DNA of 54,691 nt from UBA3871 sp041797745 (lineage in GTDB: Bacteria; Bacillota; Clostridia; Peptostreptococcales; Anaerovoracaceae): positions 1 through 54,691 of the forward strand of contig JBHBZU010000002.1 in the NCBI GenBank assembly GCA_041797745.1, read 5' to 3'. A model generated the notes under the pieces. That model was not told where the DNA came from and did no database searches. It saw nothing but the letters and a program-made list of their open reading frames with translations. Positions 7,424 through 15,536 of the stretch are shown here, one piece after another; position 1 is the first letter of the stretch, and every line of letters starts with the position of its first letter. The position numbers were made by a program, and so were the translations under genes.

Positions 7424-7452
7424 TTGCAATTTCACAATTATAATGATATAGT
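7424..7452 (+). promoter_or_regulatory. Promoter of the aspartate kinase gene
   Basis: TTGCAA at 7424-7429, a 17-nt spacer, and TATAGT at 7447-7452. It lies in the divergent gap between thrC and the kinase gene. Transcription would start about 33 nt before the ATG, too short for an attenuator. Confidence 0.55.
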
Positions 7453-7491
7453 ATCAAGCAAGAAAAGGCAAGATTTTTCGGAGGTAGATAA

Positions 7492-8808
7492 ATGTTAAAA
7501 GTTGTGAAATTTGGCGGCAGCTCCATGGCGGATGCTGTACAGCTGAATAAAGTGAAAAAAATTATTGAGTCAGATCCTGCAAGAAAGGTGGTAGTCGTGT
7601 CCGCAGCGGGAAAGCGTTCCAAGGACGACCATAAAATCACGGACTTGCTTTATCTTTGCTATGCACATATTAAATATGGCGTATCCAACGATTCCATATT
7701 CCAAATAATTTATGACAGATATGTGGCTATTCGTGACGAACTGAAGCTGGACATAGATATCGAAAGTGAATTAAATACAATCCGTGAAAGGATGGCAAAG
7801 GGTATAACGCAGGATGAACTGGTTAGCCGCGGAGAATATTTGGCAGCCAAGATTATGGCGGCATATTTAGGATATGATTTCCTGGACGCTTCACTTTGGC
7901 TTCATTTTAATTTGGACGGAACCATTGACCAACAGCTTACTTACGAGGCTTTAGTACACGCAGCGGAGGGGAGACGAGTGGTTATTCCGGGGTTTTATGG
8001 CGTGATGCCCGATGGAAGCATTAAGGTATTTAGCCGAGGCGGTTCGGATATTACAGGTGCTTTGGCTGCCGCCGCACTGGATGCGGATGTATATGAAAAC
8101 TGGACGGATGTTTCGGGTTTTCTTATGGCAGACCCTAGAATCGTTGAAAATCCACAGCCAATCGCAAGAATTACTTACAGCGAGCTTAGGGAATTATCCT
8201 ACCTTGGAGCACAGGTGCTTCATGAGGGAACTATCTTCCCTGTTAAAGAAAAAAATATACCCCTAAATGTAAAGAACACCAACGATCCGGAGCACCCGGG
8301 CACCTTGATTATGTCGGACTTCAACGATTTGGTGGAAGACGAAGGAAGAGTTATCACAGGTATAGCCGGTCGCAAAAACTTCACTTCAATTACTGTTGCA
8401 AAGACAGGAATGTCTAACGGAGTGGGAGAGTTGTGCAGGATTTTAGAGGGTTTTGAAAAGTATGACCTTTCCGTTGAATATCTTCCATCGGGAATTGATT
8501 CGGTTTCCTTAGTGGTAGATGCCAGCAAGGCGGCGCCTTGTCTGTATTCTTTGGTAGGGGATATTCAAAAGAACTTCAAGCCTGACTCCATAAGTATTAC
8601 GGAAAATATAGCCATAGTAGCTGCGGTAGGACGTAAAATGGCGTCAAAACTAGGAACTTCGGGTAAGATTTTTGCCGCTTTGGGAGAAAACGGAGTTAAT
8701 ATCCGTATGATTTCACAGGGGCCGGATGAATTAAATATTATAGTAGGTGTAGATAATAAAGACTTTGAGCGTGCTATTCGTGTGCTTTATGATAACTTTG
8801 TAGGTTAA
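7492..8808 (+). CDS. lysC: Aspartate kinase
   Basis: A 438-aa enzyme that phosphorylates aspartate, the first step to lysine, threonine and methionine. KFGGSSMAD at 5-13 is the kinase signature, VVVSAAGK and the GRGGSDITGALAAAAL motif (about 182-197) complete the amino acid kinase fold. The last 150 residues form two ACT domains for amino acid feedback, including SKLGTSGKIFAALGENGVNIRMISQGPDELNI. The ATG follows tcggaggtagata. It is followed at 18 nt by asd, so the two are one operon. The end product that inhibits it cannot be read from sequence. Confidence 0.93.
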   Translation: MLKVVKFGGSSMADAVQLNKVKKIIESDPARKVVVVSAAGKRSKDDHKITDLLYLCYAHIKYGVSNDSIFQIIYDRYVAIRDELKLDIDIESELNTIRERMAKGITQDELVSRGEYLAAKIMAAYLGYDFLDASLWLHFNLDGTIDQQLTYEALVHAAEGRRVVIPGFYGVMPDGSIKVFSRGGSDITGALAAAALDADVYENWTDVSGFLMADPRIVENPQPIARITYSELRELSYLGAQVLHEGTIFPVKEKNIPLNVKNTNDPEHPGTLIMSDFNDLVEDEGRVITGIAGRKNFTSITVAKTGMSNGVGELCRILEGFEKYDLSVEYLPSGIDSVSLVVDASKAAPCLYSLVGDIQKNFKPDSISITENIAIVAAVGRKMASKLGTSGKIFAALGENGVNIRMISQGPDELNIIVGVDNKDFERAIRVLYDNFVG

Positions 8809-8826
8809 TCGAAAGGAGAATGAAAA

Positions 8827-9831
8827 ATGAAAAGATATAATGTAGCCATCCTAGGTGCAACAGGCGCAGTAGGCATGGAAATGAAAAAAATATTAGAAGA
8901 AAGAAACTTTCCTGTAGGAGAATTAAGATTGCTGGCAAGTGCCAGATCTGTGGGAAAGACCATAGAATTTCGCGGTCAGCAGGTAACTGTTCAGGAAGCT
9001 GAAGAGGATGCCTTTGAGGGTATCGACATAGTACTCGGCGCGGCGGAAAATGATATTGCAAAACGCTTTGCTCCGGCTATTGTTAAGGCAGGGGCAGTGT
9101 TCGTGGATAATTCCTCAGCTTTCAGAATGGATGATGAGGTTCCGCTGATAATTCCTGAAATCAATGCAGAAGATGTTAAAAACCACAAGGGTATTATTTC
9201 CAATCCTAACTGCTCCACCATTATTACAGCGGTGGCGGTAAATGCCCTTAACGGTATCAGTCCTATTCAGAGCATGGTAGCCAGCACATATCAGGCGGTA
9301 TCAGGCGCAGGAGCTGAGGGACCAAAGGAACTTATGGCGCAGGTAGAAGCTCTGGGAAAGGGTGAAGAGGCAAAGGCAAGGGTATTCCAACATCAGATTG
9401 CTTATAACCTTATTCCGCAAATTGGGGGAGATACAGGGAATCTCTATACCTCCGAAGAGATGAAGCTTCAAAACGAGGGACGCAAGATTATGCATCTTCC
9501 GGACATGAAAGTAAGTTGTACTTGCGTAAGGGTGCCTGTAATTCGCAGCCATTCCATTTCGGTTTTAGTAAGAACGGCGGAGCCTATTAGCGTGGAGCAA
9601 GCGAGAACTGCTATTTCCAAGGCTGCGGGCTGCCGACTTGTAGATGATTTAAATGCTCATGAGTATCCTATGCCTTTGGAAACTTCCGATCAGGACATTG
9701 TTTTCGTGGGACGTATCAGAAAGGATATTATCGACCAGCGAGGCATAAATCTTTGGTGCTGCGGCGATCAGGTTCGTAAAGGTGCGGCAACTAATGCAGT
9801 TCAGATTGCGGAGTTGTTGATTACTAAATAA
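8827..9831 (+). CDS. asd: Aspartate-semialdehyde dehydrogenase
   Basis: A 334-aa NADP-dependent enzyme that reduces aspartyl phosphate to aspartate semialdehyde. The nucleotide-binding LGATGAVGMEM is at 9-19, the catalytic cysteine is C129 in SNPNCSTI, and the catalytic His is likely H242 in VIRSHSISV. Length fits the family. It starts after gaaaggagaatgaaa. It lies between aspartate kinase and an MgtC-type gene 22 nt downstream. Confidence 0.96.
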   Translation: MKRYNVAILGATGAVGMEMKKILEERNFPVGELRLLASARSVGKTIEFRGQQVTVQEAEEDAFEGIDIVLGAAENDIAKRFAPAIVKAGAVFVDNSSAFRMDDEVPLIIPEINAEDVKNHKGIISNPNCSTIITAVAVNALNGISPIQSMVASTYQAVSGAGAEGPKELMAQVEALGKGEEAKARVFQHQIAYNLIPQIGGDTGNLYTSEEMKLQNEGRKIMHLPDMKVSCTCVRVPVIRSHSISVLVRTAEPISVEQARTAISKAAGCRLVDDLNAHEYPMPLETSDQDIVFVGRIRKDIIDQRGINLWCCGDQVRKGAATNAVQIAELLITK

Positions 9832-9853
9832 AATTACTGATTAGGAGAGGCAT

Positions 9854-10564
9854 ATGCATATTATTGATTCTTTTTTCAGCAGTTTATATCAGAATTTCGG
9901 AGGAACTGACTTTGCTTCGGTTTTGATGAAGCTGTTTGTGGCGACGGTGTTAAGCGGAGTAATAGGTTTGGAGCGAGACGCTCACAGACAGACCGCAGGC
10001 TTTAGAACCTATATTTTAGTGAGTTTAGGTTCTTGCGTAGCCATGATGACAGATCAGTTTATCTGCGAATATTTGAATACTAATGCCGACCCTGCACGTT
10101 TAGGAGCTCAGGTTATTACAGGCGTGGGCTTCTTGGGAGCAGGTACCATATTACTGGCAGGAAGACAAGTTATTGGCTTAACAACAGCCGCAGGTCTTTG
10201 GGCGAGTGCCTGCATAGGACTTTCCGTAGGAGTAGGTTTTTACTCTGTGGCTTTAGTTTCTTCCATTATATTGTTTATTACATTGGAAATACTGCCTTTC
10301 GTAGAATCTGCGGTAGATGCCAATGCCAGAACCTCCTATTACCACATAGAACTGGCTAATGCGGCGAATTTCATGGAGTTCCAAAATTATATAAAGGATA
10401 CAGGGGTAGAGATAAAGAAAATTTATGTTAGTAAGACCCCGTCATTAGTCAAGGGAGGTATCTCCTTTAGACTATTGGCAAATCGTCGTAATCGCATGAG
10501 CCAAAACGACTTCACCGAATATCTTGAACATTTTGATGATGTGTATTTGGTTGAGGAATTATAA
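9854..10564 (+). CDS. MgtC/SapB-family membrane protein
   Basis: A 236-aa inner membrane protein. The first 150 residues hold four to five hydrophobic segments with MgtC-family blocks SGVIGLERDAHRQTAGFRTY (about 35-54), RLGAQVITGVGFLGAGTIL and GLTTAAGLWASACIGLSVG. The last 85 residues are soluble and resemble the small regulatory domain found in the YhiD-type members. The family is linked to magnesium homeostasis and virulence in other bacteria, but its biochemical role is unsettled. It is the last gene of the lysC-asd unit by spacing (22 nt). Confidence 0.88.
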   Translation: MHIIDSFFSSLYQNFGGTDFASVLMKLFVATVLSGVIGLERDAHRQTAGFRTYILVSLGSCVAMMTDQFICEYLNTNADPARLGAQVITGVGFLGAGTILLAGRQVIGLTTAAGLWASACIGLSVGVGFYSVALVSSIILFITLEILPFVESAVDANARTSYYHIELANAANFMEFQNYIKDTGVEIKKIYVSKTPSLVKGGISFRLLANRRNRMSQNDFTEYLEHFDDVYLVEEL

Positions 10565-10635
10565 AATTAAAAAAATAGAATTAAAAAATAGCGATTAAAA
10601 AATAGCGATTAAAAAATAGCGATTAAAAAATAGAA
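10565..10635 (+). repeat. Tandem 14-bp repeat (gattaaaaaatagc)
   Basis: Three exact units gattaaaaaatagc with degenerate units on either side (aattaaaaaaatag, aattaaaaaatagc, gattaaaaaatag), directly after the MgtC-family stop codon. The 10565-10913 gap is 349 bp and holds this array, a hairpin, a promoter and a possible 10-codon ORF. Confidence 0.85.
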
Positions 10636-10649
10636 CAGAATTTTTTTAA

Positions 10650-10695
10650 AAGTACGAAATATGTCAAGGAATTTGAAATGTTTCGTACTTGTTTT
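10650..10695 (+). terminator. Long-loop hairpin, possible terminator
   Basis: aagtacgaaa (10650-10659) pairs with tttcgtactt (10681-10690) across a 21-nt loop, followed by gtttt. The long loop makes it a weaker terminator candidate, or it may be a protein-binding site. Confidence 0.45.
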
Positions 10696-10821
10696 GTGTT
10701 AAATTCTGTAAATAATGAAAGCAAGTGCATAAGCAAGTACATAAAATTGTACAAAAACTGTATAATCACTTGATTGTTGTATGAAATTTATGATATTGTA
10801 TACTTTGCAAGGGGTGATGTT

Positions 10822-10854
10822 ATGAGAAAGATTTTCAGGCACATCTTATGCTAG
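10822..10854 (+). CDS. Possible 10-aa leader peptide upstream of the DAACS transporter
   Basis: ATG at 10822 follows aaggggtgatgtt, a good ribosome site, and encodes MRKIFRHILC before TAG at 10852. A TATAAT at 10761-10766 could give a transcript that includes it. It ends 59 nt before the transporter start. Nothing proves it is translated; a chance ORF is possible. Confidence 0.3.
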   Translation: MRKIFRHILC

Positions 10855-10913
10855 TTTTGTTAGCTAACCAGTAGTTGATATTATTGGTATAAAGCAAGGA
10901 GGAATATTTCATT

Positions 10914-12137
10914 ATGAATGAAAAGAAAAAGCTTTCATTAGCTGCGCAGATTTTTATTGCGCTTGTACTTGGTATTATTGCAGGTCTTTTGATGCAGGGC
11001 CATGCAGAGTTTGCAACTTCTTACATCAAGCCTTTCGGTACCATCTTCTTAAATTTAGTTAAGTTCATTGTTTGTCCTATCGTACTCTTCTCCATCATGA
11101 GCGGTGTAATTTCCATGAAGGACATCAAAAAAGTTGGAAGCATAGGCTTAAAGACAGTTGTTTACTATCTCTTTACAACAGCTCTTGCTGTAACCATCGG
11201 TCTTATCGGTGCTAATTTATTCAAGGGTACATTCCCTGCACTGACTACTTCCGACTTGGCATATGAGGCTGCTGAACAGACTCCTTTAATGGATACTTTG
11301 GTAAACATCTTCCCGTCCAATTTTGTGGCACCTATTGCAAACGCAACTATGCTTCAGGTTATTGTTATGGCTCTGGTTATCGGTTTTGCTGTAATCCTTT
11401 GCGGAGAAAAGGCAAGCAGAGTTGTTACAGGAATTGAAGACTGGAACTTGGTATTTATGAAAGCTATGGGAATGATTATAAGTCTTTCACCTATCGGCGT
11501 ATTCTGCTTACTCTGCCCTGTTGTTGCAGAGAACGGAGCAGCTATCATCGGTTCTTTGGCAAAGGTTCTTCTTTGCGCTTACCTCTGCTATATCGTACAC
11601 GCTGTAGTAGTTTACTCATTTACAGTTAGTACAGTTGGAGGAATCAGCCCAATTAAATTCTTCAAGGGCGTAGCTCCTGCTATGATTTTCGCATTCTCAT
11701 CCGCTTCTTCCGTAGGTACACTTCCTATCAATATGGATTGCACTAAGAAGCTTGGAGTTTCCGAAGAAATCACTTCTTTCGTACTTCCGCTGGGTGCTAC
11801 TATCAACATGGACGGTACAGCTATATATCAGGGCGTATGCTCCATCTTTATAGCTTCCTGCTTCGGTATTGACCTTACTTTCGGCCAGCTGGTAACAATT
11901 GTACTTACAGCAACTCTTGCTTCCATCGGTACAGCAGGTGTTCCGGGCGCAGGTATGATTATGCTGGCAATGGTACTTCAGTCCGTGGGCCTTCCTATCG
12001 AGGGTATTGCGCTTGTTGCAGGCGTTGACAGAATCTTCGATATGGGACGTACAACTCTCAACGTTACAGGCGACGCTTCCTGTGCTATCGTTGTTAACAC
12101 AATGGAAGAAAAGAAAGCAGCTAGAAAGGCAGCTTAA
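10914..12137 (+). CDS. Dicarboxylate/amino acid:cation symporter (DAACS family)
   Basis: A 407-aa integral membrane transporter of the GltP/SstT/DctA family, importing glutamate, aspartate, serine, threonine or C4-dicarboxylates with sodium or protons. The serine-rich re-entrant loop is SSASSVGTLPINMDCTKK, the sodium and substrate motif is INMDGTAIYQG, and GTAGVPGAGMIML matches the second hairpin region. Length is typical. The ATG follows aaggaggaatattt. It is preceded by its own promoter region and ends at a terminator, so it is monocistronic. The substrate is not decidable by reading. Confidence 0.92.
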   Translation: MNEKKKLSLAAQIFIALVLGIIAGLLMQGHAEFATSYIKPFGTIFLNLVKFIVCPIVLFSIMSGVISMKDIKKVGSIGLKTVVYYLFTTALAVTIGLIGANLFKGTFPALTTSDLAYEAAEQTPLMDTLVNIFPSNFVAPIANATMLQVIVMALVIGFAVILCGEKASRVVTGIEDWNLVFMKAMGMIISLSPIGVFCLLCPVVAENGAAIIGSLAKVLLCAYLCYIVHAVVVYSFTVSTVGGISPIKFFKGVAPAMIFAFSSASSVGTLPINMDCTKKLGVSEEITSFVLPLGATINMDGTAIYQGVCSIFIASCFGIDLTFGQLVTIVLTATLASIGTAGVPGAGMIMLAMVLQSVGLPIEGIALVAGVDRIFDMGRTTLNVTGDASCAIVVNTMEEKKAARKAA

Positions 12138-12187
12138 AGTCGTATAGAACGAAATCAGACATTTTTATAAACAAATATAAACGAAAT

Positions 12188-12219
12188 AAATCCCTGTTTC
12201 AAATGAAACGGGGATTTTG
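12188..12219. terminator. Terminator between convergent transporter genes
   Basis: A 13-bp stem (aaatccctgtttc paired with gaaacggggattt, one G-T pair) with loop AAAT. A short T stretch follows on the plus strand, and an A-rich flank on the left suits the minus strand. Confidence 0.75.
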
Positions 12220-12307
12220 TATTTGTCGGTTGAAAGTTTAAAACATAATAGATAAAAGTCTTTGCCTAAAATATATTTAATTGATTGAGTGCCTGCGGTG
12301 TTTTACG

Positions 12308-13579
12308 TTACGCAAATTTGGTCAAAGTACGTATTCTTTCTGTAAGCAGGGGGCGAACCCAGTTTACTAAAGGAATAGCGTAGAGATAGACCGCGAAAAT
12401 AAGGGAAGAATACTCTACGTTCAAAAGCTCGCAAGGTACGGTGCACATGATACTCCAAGGAATGAAAGTCGGAATGGTTATTGCTGTATTTTCAATATCC
12501 ATAGCCAACTGATTTTGCGTGCGACCGGATTCTTTATAATAGTCACCCATAGTATTTTCGCACATAACTATGGCAACAATCTGATTGCAGAATACAGCGG
12601 AAGAAAGAAGCGTTACCAAAATCATGCTTGGAAAAGCTCCGATTTTATCTGAAAGCTTGGAAGTGTGGCGAACGATTTCTTCTAAAATACCGGTTCCCTT
12701 AAATATACCCGAATATGAACAGGAAATCAGTACAACCACAACTGTGGACAGCATAGAAATCATGCCGCCTCCGTTAATTATAGCTCCAAGCTGTGAGTCT
12801 GCGGTGTGGTATCCAAGTACGCAGGCGCGCAGAAGCTCCAAAGGGCCGGCTCCCTGAACAAAGCCTGCGACTAAAGCACCACTGATGATACTGGCAAGCA
12901 GAGAATTCATTACTGAAACCTTTAGCATAGGCAGGAACAGTATGAAAGCTGCGGGAATAAAGGCAAGCGGTGTTACAGAAAAGCTGTCTGTTAAGACGTT
13001 TATCTGGTCTTTATTCATAGCCAGTAAAGGATTGTTGAAAGACAGGATAGCGTAGACTACTAGGCATGCTAAGAAAGGCAGTGCTCCCGTTTTCATCATT
13101 CCTTTTACATTTTTCCCAAGGTCTGTCTTAGTCAGGTCAGCTACCATGTTTGCGGTGCTGGAAATAGGGGAAGAGCGGTCTCCGAAATATATGGCGGACA
13201 GTAAAATGCCACCTGTAATAATCGGATTTACATTTCCGCTGCGTGCCAAAGTCATAAAAATCACTCCGGCTGTTCCCGCCACTCCGAATGCGGTGCCCAA
13301 AGCATAGCTGAGAAGACAGGTAATTAAAAAAGCTATAAGCAAAAACAGAGAGGGAGTAATTATCTGAACGCCATAGTAGACAAAGGCTATTATGGTGCCG
13401 GAAATGCGCCAAATGCCTGTAACTATTCCGACTGTCATCAATATTTTACAAAGGGAAAAGGCGTCTCCTGCTCCGTTAAAGGTCATGTCTTTCAGGTCTT
13501 TAACACTAAAGCCTCTGTATAAAGTATAACCTGCGAGAATAAAATAACCCAAAACTAATATCCCTATGATGATGTTCAT
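12308..13579 (-). CDS. NhaC-type Na+/H+ antiporter family protein
   Basis: A 423-aa membrane protein with about ten to twelve hydrophobic segments. The block YFGDRSSPISSTANMVADLTKTD (about 131-153) is the NhaC signature region. These proteins exchange sodium or organic anions for protons. Length is close to the usual 450-480 residues. Divergent LysR gene 231 bp away suggests regulation by that protein. The exact substrate pair is inferred only to family level. Confidence 0.82.
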   Translation of the reverse strand: MNIIIGILVLGYFILAGYTLYRGFSVKDLKDMTFNGAGDAFSLCKILMTVGIVTGIWRISGTIIAFVYYGVQIITPSLFLLIAFLITCLLSYALGTAFGVAGTAGVIFMTLARSGNVNPIITGGILLSAIYFGDRSSPISSTANMVADLTKTDLGKNVKGMMKTGALPFLACLVVYAILSFNNPLLAMNKDQINVLTDSFSVTPLAFIPAAFILFLPMLKVSVMNSLLASIISGALVAGFVQGAGPLELLRACVLGYHTADSQLGAIINGGGMISMLSTVVVVLISCSYSGIFKGTGILEEIVRHTSKLSDKIGAFPSMILVTLLSSAVFCNQIVAIVMCENTMGDYYKESGRTQNQLAMDIENTAITIPTFIPWSIMCTVPCELLNVEYSSLIFAVYLYAIPLVNWVRPLLTERIRTLTKFA

Positions 13580-13613
13580 TACAATGTGCCTTTCTGTTTG
13601 TTCATAATGTGTG

Positions 13614-13641
13614 TCTATAATGCTTATTTTTAGCTACGCAA
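13614..13641 (-). promoter_or_regulatory. Promoter of the NhaC-type gene
   Basis: On the minus strand TTGCGT (13641-13636), a 16-nt spacer, then TATAGA (13619-13614). Transcription would start about 28 nt before the ATG at 13579. Confidence 0.5.
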
Positions 13642-13665
13642 ATACCTTAACTCCCACAAAGACAT

Positions 13666-13695
13666 TTGTAAAATTCATAGATTTTATGATATAAT
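13666..13695 (+). promoter_or_regulatory. Promoter of the LysR gene
   Basis: TTGTAA at 13666-13671, an 18-nt spacer, and TATAAT at 13690-13695. It leaves a leader of about 110 nt. It lies in the gap shared with the divergent NhaC-type gene, a usual place for LysR binding. Confidence 0.55.
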
Positions 13696-13810
13696 TAAAT
13701 ATAATTTATGCGAAACTGGGAAAATGTATATTTCAACATAAATCAAAACCTATGAATATTTTTAATATCGGAATCAAAAATATGACAAAGTGAGAACAAA
13801 GGAGGCTATT

Positions 13811-14716
13811 ATGGAACTGAAAAACCTACGCACTTTTACGCGGGTGGCAGAGCTGGAAAGCTTCAGCAAGGCTGCGGAGGAATTAGGCTATACTCAATCG
13901 GCAGTCACCATCCAAATAAAACAGCTTGAAGAGGAACTGCACGTATTGCTGTTTGAAAGATTTAACAAGCGTATTCGCATTACCAATGACGGACAGCTGT
14001 TAAAGCATTATGCGGATGAAATGCTGACAAAGGAGCAGGAAATGTTTTCTCTTCTGAAAAATCATGGTGTGATTACAGGAACTTTGAGAATCGGAACTCA
14101 CGATTCTCTTTGCAGTTATTTTCTGCCTGAGGTAGTGGAACAGTTCGGCAAGCGCTGCCCGAACGTGAAGCTGTTTATACGTCAGGTGGATGTAAATCAG
14201 ATGTACAATGCCGTAAATCAGAATCTTGTGGATGCGCTTTTATGTATTGAGGAACCGCAGTATCGTGAGGAATGGGAAATTGACGCCATAACCACAGTAA
14301 AGACTTGCTTCATTGCAGCACCGAATCATCCCTTGGCAAAAAAGAGGAAATGCTCTTTGGAAGAGGTATTGTCCCATCCTTTAGTGTTAACGGAGAAAGG
14401 ACTTTCCTACCGTGATGAGCTGGATCGCATTGCTATCAAAAATGGACTTGAAGTTTCACCAACTATGGAGATTGACAGTACCACGCTACTTATGAAGCTC
14501 GTGGCGACAGGGAATTACGTATCCTATCTTCCGTATTTTGTAACGGAAACCTTTACAGGAAACGGACAATTAAAGATATTAAACTGCCCGCTTAAATCGG
14601 ATATGCATTGTCAGATATTGCGCCACCGCAGCAAGCTGGTTACCCCTCAAATGAAAATCTTTACCGAGTTGATAGAAGCTTGCTCAAGCTGGAACAGGTT
14701 CTACGAAGAAAGCTAG
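13811..14716 (+). CDS. LysR-family transcriptional regulator
   Basis: A 301-aa regulator. Residues 1-60 form the winged helix-turn-helix with the classic pattern LRTFTRVAELESFSKAAEELGYTQSAVTIQIKQLEEEL, and the rest is a periplasmic-binding-like effector domain. The ATG at 13811 is preceded by aaaggaggctatt and gives the standard MELKNLRTF start, so the longer GTG-initiated frame from 13790 is rejected. It is divergent from the NhaC-type gene, which is its likeliest target. The effector is unknown. Confidence 0.93.
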   Translation: MELKNLRTFTRVAELESFSKAAEELGYTQSAVTIQIKQLEEELHVLLFERFNKRIRITNDGQLLKHYADEMLTKEQEMFSLLKNHGVITGTLRIGTHDSLCSYFLPEVVEQFGKRCPNVKLFIRQVDVNQMYNAVNQNLVDALLCIEEPQYREEWEIDAITTVKTCFIAAPNHPLAKKRKCSLEEVLSHPLVLTEKGLSYRDELDRIAIKNGLEVSPTMEIDSTTLLMKLVATGNYVSYLPYFVTETFTGNGQLKILNCPLKSDMHCQILRHRSKLVTPQMKIFTELIEACSSWNRFYEES

Positions 14717-14789
14717 TAAAATTAGCAAGCCTATGATAATATAAAAACTATAAGAGAAAATTGCATAGCATTGCAAGGAGGACTGTTTC

Positions 14790-15521
14790 ATGCTCAAGGA
14801 AATACGAAAAAAGAGAGCTTCGATTATGGCTAATACACCTTTAGAACCTGAAGTGAAAAAGGTGATTAAACGTATTAATCTTGAAGATATGGCTTTTTCA
14901 GCACTTCGATTGAGCGGTTCCGCACTGACCAGAGAAGATGTTCAAAATATGCTTGACGGAAATGTTTCAAAGGAAACCACCATTATTGACAATCTTACTA
15001 TTGACAGGTACCAAAGGCTTCAGGAGGAAATGAATGATATGCTGGAGATGGGAAATTCACTGAATTTGCGTACCATTAACAGACTTTATGCTGTAATTTC
15101 AGGTCAGGAGCCTGCGGAGATAAGCTATCGCCAAAACAATCCTGTTATTTATGAGCTTGCTTATAATCCGCCGTCGGCGCAGTCCGTAGGTCAACTTATG
15201 GAGGAATTTTCCAAGAAAGTCAATAGCCCAAAGGAAGAAGCAGAAAGCAATGAGCTTTTAAAAGCTGTTGAAATTCACAACAGAATTATTGAAATTTGGC
15301 CCTTTGACAATCAGACTACGGAGCTGGCAAGAGTATGCCTTTATTATTACCTCATGAGTGAGGGATATCCTGTATTCACTTTTAATTTCAGCGAAAAGGA
15401 ATATCAGACTGCGATTATGGCTTATATGGTAAACGAGGACATTTTACCGTTTTATAGCGGAATAGAAAGGTCTTTATATAATAAATTGGAACAGGTTCTG
15501 CAAATAATTGCAGAAGATTAG
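14790..15521 (+). CDS. Fic-fold protein with a lost catalytic motif (probable pseudoenzyme)
   Basis: A 243-aa protein that aligns by eye with Fic proteins along its length. The N-terminal helix LRLSGSALTREDVQNML (39-55) corresponds to the inhibitory segment of Fic proteins (pattern AIEGNxLT), NLRTINRLYAVISG (92-105) to the region before the core, and YNPPSAQSVGQLMEEF (125-140) to the flap. The catalytic HPFxDGNGRTxR becomes WPFDNQTTELAR at 170-181, so the AMPylating His is Trp and the phosphate-binding loop is gone. The inhibitory Glu is Ser42. The frame is intact and has a good ribosome site (aaggagg), so it is not an obvious pseudogene. It probably does not AMPylate; a binding role is possible. 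It sits 15 nt before murB. Confidence 0.65.
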   Translation: MLKEIRKKRASIMANTPLEPEVKKVIKRINLEDMAFSALRLSGSALTREDVQNMLDGNVSKETTIIDNLTIDRYQRLQEEMNDMLEMGNSLNLRTINRLYAVISGQEPAEISYRQNNPVIYELAYNPPSAQSVGQLMEEFSKKVNSPKEEAESNELLKAVEIHNRIIEIWPFDNQTTELARVCLYYYLMSEGYPVFTFNFSEKEYQTAIMAYMVNEDILPFYSGIERSLYNKLEQVLQIIAED

Positions 15522-15536
15522 CAAAGGGAGGCAAAT

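Noticed and set aside
7328..7491. Possible T-box or amino acid riboswitch between thrC and the aspartate kinase gene
   Set aside because: The gap is too short and shows no T-box sequence, specifier loop or terminator.
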